From CAZCZZ01 sp964503335 (lineage in GTDB: Bacteria; Verrucomicrobiota; Kiritimatiellia; CAIVKH01), in assembly GCA_964503335.1 (NCBI GenBank), contig CAZCZZ010000002.1:1-64000 (forward strand): a stretch of DNA of 64,000 nucleotides, given 5' to 3'. The notes beneath the pieces are model-generated. The model ran no database searches, was not told where the DNA came from, and saw only the letters and a program-made list of their open reading frames with translations. This document shows positions 18,901-29,500 of this stretch, in pieces. Every line of letters starts with the position of its first letter. Within the stretch, counting starts at the first letter, position 1. The position numbers and the translations under genes are program-made.

Positions 18901-21018
18901 ATGATGAACAGACCTATCGTCGCTGGACGCGCGCAGCGTGCATCAGGCCAGAGAGAAGCCACATCGATTATCCGAAGGATCCGTGAGCTTGGATTGGATC
19001 GTCGCGATGACACGTCTGCCCTCGTGGAATGGTTGGAGGAAGACCCAACTGATGCATCAGTCGCACGCGAGCTGAATGAGAGGATAGCCACAGAGGAACA
19101 GATACTGCTTGTGCGGCGGGACCCATTTCGGGCAACGACTCCATGGCATAGAGATGCATTTGCCGGGTCCTTTGAAATGGGCCGTATTCTTCAAACCGGC
19201 TTCCCGTACGAACTTGATGAACGATTGTTGTCCGAACATATCCTTTGTATCGGGCGCGCAGGCGGGGGAAAGACTACGGCCATCAAGGCGCTGATTCTCG
19301 CCGTAAAGCGTGCCGCCCCGCACATCAACGTCGTGATCATCGAGAGAAAGCGGGAGTTTACCGACCTTGCCCGCGAGCTCGGCATGCCGGTAATTACGAC
19401 GGCGACCCTGCGGATCAACCCGCTGGTTCCGCCCGCGGGGGTATCCTCGCAGATTTGGAAGTCGACGTTCGCGCAGGGCATGGTTGACGACCATGAAATT
19501 CTGCTTCCGACGAGCAACCTGATCATGGAGGCCTACGATGACGTTCTTCGAATTCACGGCAATGTAGGTTCGTCCTCGCGGCGCATGCCAACGCTGCGGG
19601 ATCTGTACAACCAAATAGCGTCCAAGAAGTATCCGCCCGGATCTCGGATGGCCGGCTATCAGGCGGCGGCAATCAACCGACTTGGTGGCTTACTGAACGC
19701 ATTGCCGCACGTCTTCGACACCGTCCGCGGGTACGACGTATCGCGGATGATCCAAATGGATCATCTTATCCTGCTCCATGACATACCGCACCTCGTACAC
19801 CAGAATTACATCATCAAGACGGTGCTCGACTGGATGTTTGTGTATCGAATGATCGTCCAAGGCATTTCTCCAGGCGTCACAACCATCGTTGTCTTGGACG
19901 AAGCGATGTCTCTGTTTCGTCGGACCGACGAGATTCAGCGCATCCCGGCCTACACCTCCTACGTGATCAGCCAGGCGCGCGCCTACGGAATCTCAATCGT
20001 CGCCACGAGTCAATATGCCGGCGACCTGTCGCAGGCGCTCAGGGCCAATACCACGACCAAGATTCTGGTTGGGGGTATGGAAGAAAACTTCGATCGCCGG
20101 GCTTTCCTCGATTTGCGGCCGCACACGGCGGAACAGGCCGAAGTCGTGAAGAGCTTCCGTGAGCCTGGCCACGCATTCATTTCGGACTGCCGACATTCCC
20201 ACTTCATCGAGTGCATGATCATTCGACCGGATTTGCCGCCGCCCATGAGTGACGAAGAAATAGCCATGCGAGCAGAGGAGACGGCTGCGGCCATGGGATG
20301 GAAATTGCCCGAAGATGACCACGCGCCGACTCCTCGTGATGAGGGAAGCCCAACCGTACGGGCAGCCACAGCGAGCGAGCGCTCAAGTACGGAGTCGCAT
20401 CTGAGCGAGGACGACAGCGACCGGTTTCTTCTGCGAGACGTAGAGGAAACGCCGTATCAGACGATGGAGGTACGCGGCGAACGTCTGGGCGTCCCGAAGA
20501 ACATCATCCGGGCGCAGATCGAAAGGCTCAGCGCGAAGCATTGGATTGTGGTCTACAAAGTGCACAACAGGGCTGGCTCTCCCCGTGATCTCTACGAGAC
20601 CACTTCCGAAGGATACAGGATTCTTGGAAAGGAGAAGCCGAAGGCGAGAGGACATGGATCCTATCTGCACCAATTCTATCAGCGGGCCATCGCCGCGCAC
20701 TGGCGGGCGCATGGATACGACGTGCAAATCGAAGGTCGCGCCGACGAAAAAGCCGTCGATATTCTCGCCGTCCAGCGTCCCGAGGGTGAGACAGTCGCCA
20801 TAGAGTTGGAGCTCTCTGTCAGGACCAGCAAACACTTCCTGCACAACATGCGGGCCGACCTGCAGTCCCCCCGAGTGACGCGGCTCCTCTGTCTGGTTCC
20901 GACGAAAGCCGATGTGGACTTCGTCCGCAAGATACTGAAAAGCGAAGCGGACCTGGCCGAGCAAATGGATCGAATCACGGTCGATATCATCCGAGAGCAC
21001 ATGGAGTTGACCGAATGA
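18901..21018 (+). CDS. HerA/VirD4-like ATPase with winged helix and C-terminal nuclease-like domain
   Basis: 705 residues. The ATPase core has Walker A GRAGGGKTT near 117 and Walker B IVVLDEAMSLF near 329, followed by an ATS-type sensor (SIVATSQYAGDL), as in HerA and type IV coupling proteins. About residues 500-570 look like a winged helix. The C-terminus (about 605-640) reads GYDVQIEGRADEKAVDILAV then AIELELS, a plausible restriction-endonuclease-like core with acidic residues at the usual spacing, although the final Lys is not obvious. There is no transmembrane anchor like that of VirD4. It may move or cut DNA together with the Orc1/Cdc6-like protein. Its stop overlaps the next start (ATGA). 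Confidence 0.75.
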   Translation: MMNRPIVAGRAQRASGQREATSIIRRIRELGLDRRDDTSALVEWLEEDPTDASVARELNERIATEEQILLVRRDPFRATTPWHRDAFAGSFEMGRILQTGFPYELDERLLSEHILCIGRAGGGKTTAIKALILAVKRAAPHINVVIIERKREFTDLARELGMPVITTATLRINPLVPPAGVSSQIWKSTFAQGMVDDHEILLPTSNLIMEAYDDVLRIHGNVGSSSRRMPTLRDLYNQIASKKYPPGSRMAGYQAAAINRLGGLLNALPHVFDTVRGYDVSRMIQMDHLILLHDIPHLVHQNYIIKTVLDWMFVYRMIVQGISPGVTTIVVLDEAMSLFRRTDEIQRIPAYTSYVISQARAYGISIVATSQYAGDLSQALRANTTTKILVGGMEENFDRRAFLDLRPHTAEQAEVVKSFREPGHAFISDCRHSHFIECMIIRPDLPPPMSDEEIAMRAEETAAAMGWKLPEDDHAPTPRDEGSPTVRAATASERSSTESHLSEDDSDRFLLRDVEETPYQTMEVRGERLGVPKNIIRAQIERLSAKHWIVVYKVHNRAGSPRDLYETTSEGYRILGKEKPKARGHGSYLHQFYQRAIAAHWRAHGYDVQIEGRADEKAVDILAVQRPEGETVAIELELSVRTSKHFLHNMRADLQSPRVTRLLCLVPTKADVDFVRKILKSEADLAEQMDRITVDIIREHMELTE

Positions 21019-21230
21019 ACATAGACTACTTCGCGCTCTTCAAGTTCGGGCTCCTCGTGCTGGCCGTCCTGGTCCTGGTGCAGTTCCTGCCGGCAGGTCT
21101 GGAGGCATTCCGCTTGATGGTCCCGTCAGCACGCCATACGGGGGAGTACAACCGGGCTGTATTCGTGATCCTCGTGATCGGCACGATCGGGCTTATTCGT
21201 CTGCTGAAGCAAGGAGGACCCAAAGCATGA
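21015..21230 (+). CDS. Tiny membrane protein with two helices
   Basis: 71 residues with hydrophobic helices at about 8-28 and 48-64 and a short polar loop. It overlaps both neighbours by ATGA, so it is translationally coupled to the HerA-like ATPase before it and the second small membrane protein after it. No family recognised. Coupling suggests that the ATPase acts at the membrane. Confidence 0.6.
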   Translation: MNIDYFALFKFGLLVLAVLVLVQFLPAGLEAFRLMVPSARHTGEYNRAVFVILVIGTIGLIRLLKQGGPKA

Positions 21231-21601
21231 GCCTGAATTGGCGAAATATCATTGGATTCATGGGGCTGTGTGCCCTTGTGATCTGGGGCCCGTCGGCCGT
21301 CAGGTGGGCCAAGCTGCACCCATCTATAGGCGTTCGGTCAATTCGCTCGTCCGAGCAAGAGACGCTATCACTCGTCTTGCTGGGCCTGCTTTGTCTTCTC
21401 CTGCTGGTGTTCGTTAAACGAATGATGAGAGCCTCCGCGTCTCCCGTACCGCACCCGCCCCCTGACCGGGGATTGCCCCCCGGCGCCGACGCAGCGGCAT
21501 ATTCCACTCAGCGCGAGCATCTCGGCAGAGGAGCAGCCATCGCTCATCAGAGAGTCCAGCCCAATTATCGCCGCAGGCCAGTCTCCGAGGATGGCGTATG
21601 A
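21227..21601 (+). CDS. Small membrane protein, overlaps the convergent TPR gene
   Basis: 124 residues: two hydrophobic helices at about 8-28 (GFMGLCALVIWG) and 47-64 (LSLVLLGLLCLLLLVFV), then a Pro-rich tail with low complexity. The last 234 bp overlap the 3' end of the TPR gene on the other strand. The helices support the first two thirds as coding; the tail may simply read through the antisense gene until a stop. Confidence 0.5.
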   Translation: MSLNWRNIIGFMGLCALVIWGPSAVRWAKLHPSIGVRSIRSSEQETLSLVLLGLLCLLLLVFVKRMMRASASPVPHPPPDRGLPPGADAAAYSTQREHLGRGAAIAHQRVQPNYRRRPVSEDGV

Positions 21602-23554
21602 CCTGGCAACGAATAGCCTTGTGCGAAAATCAAATGGATAAACGCTGCTGAGTGCATCAAAGGCATCAGCCTGTCCACGAGTACCTGGACGTGAATGGGA
21701 TGCCCGCACCAGCAGCGCCAAAGTATTCGTCGGCTCTTCTACAAGGAGTTTCGCCGCGATCTCCAGTTGTTGCTTGCTCGATTGACACTCTCTGGCCACC
21801 CGGAGTGCGCACTTCAGGGGAATAGTCGGATGAGCCACTCGCGTGGCTAGTTGCAGAAGTGCTCTGATCTTGCGCTGCTTCTCAAGGAACATGGCATACC
21901 ATTCGACTGATACCTCGTCATGCGGATCAAGTCGTATGCACCGCTTGTATACCCTATCCGCCTGTGCAGCATGCCCGGCCATTTCGTGGATGAGGCCACG
22001 ATGCATGTGACTGGAAGCATTCTTCGGGAATCGCTTGGCCATCCGCGATAGCCGGGAGATGCATTCCTTGTATGCACGGTTCCGCGACTCATCGCCGCCC
22101 TTGTCTTCTGGATCGCCCAACGAGTTCGCAAGGAACACGGGACACAGGGCATGAGCGAGATGCACCCCATATTGGGCCGCCGGCAGAGTGCGCAAGTTCT
22201 CAATAAGTGCCGCCTCTTGGTCATCCACATCAGCCATGGAATGAAAATCATCAACAATCGCCCTATCGAGTAGGCGGGCAGCAGTCTCGTGATCTCCCGC
22301 GCGAGCGTGGGCCATTGATCGAGCGAAGTGAAGCCGCGCGATCTCCGAAGCGCCTCGTCGAGGGCGATGCTGGACTTCGCCGGCGCGGCCCAGTCGGCCA
22401 AGAGCCATGATACGATAGTAGCCCAGTCTCTCGACCACCTCTTTGCCGCTCACACCGTACGTGCGGGCATCCCGCTCATCACATGGCGACACATTCGTGA
22501 TCCCCAGAACACGATCATAGTCCTTAAGTGCAAAAGCATTTTCAGCGCGTTCCGCCGATGCCGCAAGTAGCCACGGCTGCTCGCGCGCGATGAGTTCAAG
22601 TTCAGCATCCTCTGCACGCGAATCCCCGCATCGTTCAAATGCGAGTGCACGGAGTAGATGGAGCAGAGGGTGACTTAGACCCTTCTCCAAGACATTGTCC
22701 GTTGTCGCCATGCATTCCGAAATCAATCCCGTATTGTACTGGGACAGTGCCATGGCGTATTGCAGGTAGGCATCAGCATGTCCGAGTATGCTCTCAAGTC
22801 CAGTCCGGGCGCTCATGAGCCAATCACACTCATGCAAGAGCCTGCAAGCCGCGTGGATCAAAGTGCAGTTGCGTGGATGGTCCCGGAGAACCTTCCACAG
22901 CAAGCGAACGGCATCTGTCGGCTTCTGGGCAGCCCTCAATCTGACGGCCTGAGCCAGCGAGCTGGCCGCACCAATGCGAGCAGTGACCGCACTCCATGCA
23001 ATCTCCCATTCTGGAATCGCATCGCCATGATTTGCGGTGCGGCGCCATTCTGTGAACTTGGCGAGGATCGGTGAAAGCCGTCCGAAGCGGCCTTCGTCAA
23101 ATAGCCAAGCCGAATACTGATCCATTACCTCTGGAGGGGCATCCTCCGTAGCCAATGCCCTCTCGTATGCGTCACATGCATCCGCGCGTCGCTTAATGCG
23201 CCGATAGGCTGACGCAAGTCCAAGCCAGCAGACCGAACTGTCTGGCGCTTCCTGGACAACTTGGCGAAAGGCGCGAATGACGTCCTCTGGCTGTTGATCG
23301 CAATCCGCCTGTAGGCCAATTACAATCGTCCTGATGGTTGGTGGAACACGCCCGCGATATGCGTTGTGGTAGAAACTATCGCATTCACGCCAGTAGCCAC
23401 GACCGCCATCGCGCAATTCATGAAAGCATTGAACGATGGCTCGATGCGCACGGGCACTGGTTGGATTCTCAATCGCGATGCCCCTCAGAAGGGCCAGCGC
23501 ACTGTCTGTGGCCCCCCTTTTCATCAGTGCTTGTGCTGTCGTGAAAGGATCCAT
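21368..23554 (-). CDS. TPR-repeat protein, partner of the NACHT gene
   Basis: 728 residues made almost entirely of helical repeats with TPR spacing, for example SVCWLGLASAYRRIKRRADA and SSHMHRGLIHEMAGHAAQAD with the small residues of TPR helix A. No signal peptide or catalytic motif. The ATG follows the NACHT stop by 12 bp and has GAGGCAGG upstream, so the two form one operon. TPR proteins often serve as adaptors or ligand sensors, and in STAND-type defence loci a repeat protein can recognise the trigger; that role here is inference. The C-terminal 60 residues beyond about 665 lose the repeat pattern and are read opposite the small membrane protein gene. Confidence 0.75.
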   Translation of the reverse strand: MDPFTTAQALMKRGATDSALALLRGIAIENPTSARAHRAIVQCFHELRDGGRGYWRECDSFYHNAYRGRVPPTIRTIVIGLQADCDQQPEDVIRAFRQVVQEAPDSSVCWLGLASAYRRIKRRADACDAYERALATEDAPPEVMDQYSAWLFDEGRFGRLSPILAKFTEWRRTANHGDAIPEWEIAWSAVTARIGAASSLAQAVRLRAAQKPTDAVRLLWKVLRDHPRNCTLIHAACRLLHECDWLMSARTGLESILGHADAYLQYAMALSQYNTGLISECMATTDNVLEKGLSHPLLHLLRALAFERCGDSRAEDAELELIAREQPWLLAASAERAENAFALKDYDRVLGITNVSPCDERDARTYGVSGKEVVERLGYYRIMALGRLGRAGEVQHRPRRGASEIARLHFARSMAHARAGDHETAARLLDRAIVDDFHSMADVDDQEAALIENLRTLPAAQYGVHLAHALCPVFLANSLGDPEDKGGDESRNRAYKECISRLSRMAKRFPKNASSHMHRGLIHEMAGHAAQADRVYKRCIRLDPHDEVSVEWYAMFLEKQRKIRALLQLATRVAHPTIPLKCALRVARECQSSKQQLEIAAKLLVEEPTNTLALLVRASHSRPGTRGQADAFDALSSVYPFDFRTRLFVARSYAILGDWPAAIIGLDSLMSDGCSSAEMLALSGICRCVGAGGQSPVRGRVRYGRRGGSHHSFNEHQQEKTKQAQQDE

Positions 23555-23566
23555 CGGTAGCCTGCC

Positions 23567-26500
23567 TCAATAGGAGCCAGAAGAAGTACTTGCCACGCAT
23601 GCGCGGCAGTTCTGCAGGAAGCGTCTCTTATCGGTCGATACTACAAAGGCGGCTCGCACAATATGGCGTAGGCGATGGGCAATCATATCGGCGGGTTGAT
23701 CTATTGCTCGCGTTGCGGGTACTGGGGACAGGAGAAGAGCACAAGCTGCGTCGCACAGGTGATCGCCATCAGCCAGGAGAATTGTCAGCAACGAAAGGCG
23801 TTCCCGAAGGCGATCAGGAAGTGTGCCGTCGTGTCCAGCAGCCAGCGTGCATGCTGTCGCAAGGGCCGCGGCGGTGGCGGCTCGATCACAGTTGCGGTTG
23901 GCAACGGCACGCGCCAGGGCAGCTTCAATTTGTCCGCGGGCAGAGCAGAAGGATTCAAGTGCGGCAACGAGCGAGCGGTGTGGCTCGGGCACTTCTGTGA
24001 GCAGCATTCCAGAAGGTACAACAAGATCGTTGACGGGTGACCCTTTGCTCAGACAGTACGCGACGATTTCGCCGGCCAGCGGTGCTCGGTGCTCTTCGGG
24101 AAGTGCCAGCAACAACCTTTCTGCAAATGACGTCGCGTGTTGTGCGCCTCGGGCATTGTGAAGCGCACTGAAACCCATGACTATGGTGACGACAAGCGAA
24201 CCGTGAATGGAGTCGTTCGCGAAGTTCTGCATGATTGGCAACACACGTCGGAAGTCTTGCGCAGCAATTTCCCAGTCGTAGAGGCTGCTTATGCATCCAT
24301 TGCTTATCCACGCCCACGCTTCCATGTACGGTTTGTCCAGGGGATCCTCCCCGAACGGAAACTGCTCCACCGCTTGACGAATGCAGGGCGCGATCTCTTG
24401 GACGTCGTTCGGCGCGAGCGTTGCGCAAAAGGCAGCGGCCTCCGCCATATCAGTTGCCATGCAGAACGCGTTGCAGTGCCTGCGCATCGCCTCCACGCTT
24501 AGGCGCAGGATCCGAATCGCTTGATGTCGATCATCCCGTAGCCACAAATCGGCAATAGAGCGCAAGGCGCGAACGGCTGCGAATGTCTCTGTGGATCCGA
24601 GCGCCTCGGCTTCAGCTTCCCGCAAAATGGTGTGGCGAGTATCCAGGCCGGCGTGACTTGCCAATGCGACCAATGCCTCTGCCCGGTCCCCAGTCTCGTG
24701 AAGTAGTTGCCTCACATCATCGATCGACGTGATCGACTTTGTGGCAATTGCCCTAAACACAAGTGACTTCGCGAATCGACCTGCCGCGGTCTCGCCAACA
24801 CACCGCAATCCCGATATCCGATTGCACCACTGGTGAATCAGTTCCTTGGAACTGACCGCCAGTCCTGTGGCGAGAGAATCAATCAACTTCTCAGCCTCGG
24901 AGAGCGGGTGAGAGAGCCGCGCGAGCACATCAAGTGCGGACTCAACATTCGTCCGGCTAATGTGTGCCGCATACTGTACGGTTTCAGCGGCGTGACTGTT
25001 GTGATCAAGGATTCCACCCGCGGCGAGGAGGAGTCTGTCACGCAGGGAATCTGGAACATGCGGATCAGATGCCAGAACCTCCACAATGGCGGTTGCATCT
25101 CTGGCGCGAATTGCCGCGTCCGCAGCCCATTCGAAGAGCTGAACCGCAGCACTGGAATCAATTTGCTTCAGAACGTCACCCACGCGCAGCAATGCGGCAG
25201 GCGATTCGATTGCCCGCGCATAACGCAGCGTCTCGTCGACAAATGCACGGGGATTGGCCACGTGCGCCAGCACCCATGCGATGCAACCCGCGCGGTGCAG
25301 GGGATCGGCACTGCGCGTGGGCTCGTTGCCGAGAATGTCATAGAACTGCTTTACGTCTGCATCAGACCATGCTGACGATCCAGGCAGTCCAAATTCAGAA
25401 ATGGAATCCAAAGGATAACGTGCGGTACGAAGAAGCTCGGGCAACTCGCCTAGGAACGTGCCGGGATCGGCGGCTGCAGACATCTCGACAATGACATTAT
25501 TGAGGAACGTCGCATCGAGAGAGACGGCTTCGTCGAGCGCGGGCTGATCCCGCAAGACGTCGAGGCTCGCCGCCAGATTGCGGGGCGCTGTTGACGTGTT
25601 TCTGAACAGGCTCAACAGAATCTCTTCGTCATCGAGGCTGCGCAACTGCTTGGCTGCTCCTTTTGTGGATCTGACAAAGGAGACGCATTGATCCCATCCG
25701 GTTCCGAGAAGATGGCGCGCAGCGCCACTCACGATGTCGTGGTGAAGGACTTGGCAGTGCACGCTGCCGGCAGGGACACTCCCCGCGAGATGTTCGCAAT
25801 AGTATTGAAGCACCGTCCCCAATACGATGGAGTGTGTGGCTGCGTCCGTTGATGGCCGGCAGTGCGAATCAAGAATGGGTGGCGGGTCTACCAAACCGAC
25901 TTGGGGATCGCGCTGGTTGCAGAATATGCGCGCTTTGGTCTGATTCGCCGCGGGTAACACTAGGCCATGCAGGCGCTCAATTTGGAGCCGAAAGAACCGT
26001 GCATCCTCGTTTGTGCGGGGGCGTCTGTCGGACTGCAGGATGGCCTTTGTCACCGCCATGATCCTCTCGCGGTCAATACGCAGTGTTTGGGACAACCTCT
26101 CAAAGTGGTCAGGCAAACACTCCGCAACTGCGAGAATCAGGCTTTCGCGCATCTCGGCAGAGGATGATGCATCCCATGGAGTGATGAGCGATTCTGCCAT
26201 TTGGTCTGCAAGCGCTACGGCTACAGCCCGCTCCTCAACAGCGAGGCGTCGTAGTAATGAAGTCAGCACCGCAAAAGATGTCTCGGGCAGAAACCGTCTC
26301 TTCAACAGCACTTTCGGTGAAGCCGGAGACAGGCGAAGTCCAAAGGCGTCGGGGCTTGTCGCGATCATCGTGCAGACTTCTATCGGACCGCAGGTTAAGG
26401 CACCGACAAGGACCAACTTGCGATAGGACTCAACGGAAGAGTGGTCGAGGATGTCGTCAAGAAAACGAGACCCAGCCGGATGCGCACGCGAGAAAGCCTC

Positions 26501-29500
26501 ACCGATAATTGCCCCTGCCGCGTGGGCGGCATCTGCGCGGTGCACGGCCAACTGAACACGCCCAATCGAATCGTACGCCCGACGAACAATATCTCCCCGC
26601 AACGATCCAGGCCATCCGATGACGACCTGCAGTAGAAAAAGAATGCCGCAGCAAGTAGCATCGGAGCGAAGGTCCGGAGAATTGGCGGCGGTACGGATGA
26701 GATCAATCGCTGATTCGTGCTCTCCGCGGTCGTAGAGCTTTGAGGCAGCGCGAGCAATGGCGTAGTACTGTCCGACAAGGGACGTCCCGCGGCCTGCGAG
26801 CGAGGCGGCCTTGTCTGAAGAGAGCGGTCCATCCTCTATGGCATGGAATGCAGCGAGTTCGTCGAAAAGCTCACCTACTCGTCTGGATGCCCGAACTCTG
26901 TGGGTGCGATGACCCAGGGCGGCGAGTCGCCACCGCATGTATGCTGCTAACACGCTCTGGGGCTTCGCTCTGCAGAACGTTTGCCAACGCTTCGCATCCG
27001 CCTCGATTGACTCGTCAAATAACGATGTCCTGAACACATGAAGTGTACAGGGGTGGAAGTCGTCGGCAATGGCGGTCAGAATGTCGAATCTGTTCTCCGG
27101 CGCTATATCCGACAGCTTAATAGATGCGTATCTCGTTATCCAAACGCCCGCTTCCTCTTGATTCACACCATGAAAGGCCTTTTTGACTGATTGCAGTGAA
27201 GCTCGCGTCATCGAGGAATCCGTGCCAGCAGCTATGGCCCAGTAGGCTGCCGCGCGGCTTCTCTTGTTCTCAATCGTACGTGCAAGAGACACTGCTGCAG
27301 CCCGAGATCGCCTCGCGACTGCGCTGAAGACTCTGTAGAGAGCACGTCCAGGCGACGGAAACTCCTCGCGAGTTGTCAGATCGAAGATCAGATCCGGTTC
27401 CGGCAGTGTCTGAGCGATCTCGATGGCCAGACTCGAGTCAACGGTCGAAAGCTCTACGGCGATCTCCTCCACAACCTTCGGTGAGATCTCTTTCACGCTC
27501 GCCAATAGTCGATTGCCGTGATCACGTGCGAGCGTAGGAGCTGCCTCAATCCATCTGCGGACATACTCTGCATTGACAAGGGCACGCTTGTTTGGATTGC
27601 GGCACTCATTTAGGAAGGCGAGCGGCCTTGTTGTATCGCCCTCGCGCACGTCGAGCATCGCCCTGGCAGTGGATTCAAGATCGCTGGAGAGGTGTTCGAA
27701 ATGCCGCCACAGGAGAGTGTGCCGGATGATCGCAAAGAAGTCCCCCTGATCAGCCGCACACGCTATCGATGCCTCAAAGTCGTTGCGCAGAGCAAGTGCA
27801 GATCCGCGAGCGCTGAACTTGGCCAGGAAGTACTGTGGTGTGGCGACTCGAGTGTAGAGCTGCTTGTGGTCGGACCGGCTGATGTGCGTGAGTAGATGTG
27901 AAATACCATATGCATCAAGCCGCTCCGGTAGAAGGGGGTGCTGATCAGAGAGGTATGACGCGGCGATCATTCCGTGATATCGCGGCAAGTCCGACGCGAA
28001 TTGCTCGCAGAGGAACGACCTGAATGTGTCATGGTAGATCATCCGGATCGGATTACCGTGGTCCGCGAGCGGATGGACGAGCAAGAACTGACCGATCTGT
28101 CGTAGTACGGCGTCGTGCCTTCCGCGCGAGATTCCGGCGAACGCCATTACCTGCCGGTCTGTCACCGGCTCGCCTGCTGCGGTCATTACGCCGAGACACG
28201 TCAGCACGTCCTCCCACAGGCGGGGCGTTGACGTCAGCACGCGTTCCCTCAGCATAAGCCACCAGTAGTCATACAAGGATCGAAGTGTGTCCCGCCCATG
28301 CGTCACGGCATCTCGGAAGAAGGATTCAAGATGATCGTCATCGTGGGGAACGACAGTTGGTATGCCGGCAACAATATGCACAAACTCGAAGTTGCCCTGC
28401 GCCAAGCGGGCAAGACGATCTGCGCTGCGGCGGGATATCGCCGGGAGTAGCCGGCGGACATAGGCACTGCAGTCTGATCGATTCCATTCGGCACGCGGGT
28501 CCAGGCTGTAGGATTCCACCCGGTGCGACACTCGGGGATCACGAAGCATTGCGAAATCGACTTCGTCGCGGGCAGAAATGACGAGAAACACGCGGTCAGG
28601 CCAGTCTTTCGGCAGCGCCGACAAGAACCCGGCGGCGTTGTCTGACTCATTCAGAGCGTCAACAACGATAATGACTCTGCCATCCCCTTTTGCACACCTA
28701 TCGCTGATGTCGAGAAGCAGATTGCTCAGGGCATGTCCCAACACCACGGGCTCGTGACTGACGCAGGCGACAGAGGTCTGGGCAATTCCCTCAAGACCAC
28801 GAACAAGCACTTGCAGGCCAAGCGAGTGTGAGGAAAGCAATGAACCTTGGCGAAAGAAGTACGAACATACTGCCGTTCTTCGAGAAAGCCCGGTCGCCCA
28901 GGACGATATATGGGCAAGTAACGCCGTCTTGCCGCCACCTGGCGGGCCAGACAGCAAGAAGATTCCGCCATGTGATCTGGCAACAAACTTCGCCAGACGT
29001 GACTTGAACTCATTTCTCCCCACGATTTCGCTGAAGCGACCGACGAGAAGGGATGAGTATTTCGCGGCCTCTTCACATCGACGATCGCCCGTGCCGTCAG
29101 AAGGAGGATGATTCACTGCCGGCTGCTTCGCTTTGCGAGCTTGTCTTGTGCCTTTCTCGGACGCTCCGCGAGGTGTTCGCATCGGCTTGCAGAATTCCAG
29201 GTAGATCTTGGCGATTGTCTTGGGATCTGTGATGTGACGACTCGTTTCAATGAGCCTGTCGGGGGATATGACCTCCCGATCATCGCCTGCTTTGAAGAAA
29301 TGAAGCGAGATGGTCTCTTGCTGATCAGGCAGTTGCTTCAACGCGACGGTATCGTCCGATAGGCTGAAGACTCTTCCAAAAAAGGGGTGAATCCCGCGGC
29401 GCCCGCGATGAAGAGGCGCGCGATCAGATGCTTGGTCGTGGTCTGGCGGGAGAAAACACGAAAGGTTCATGAACGACCTATTGACGCCGCACTGCACCAA

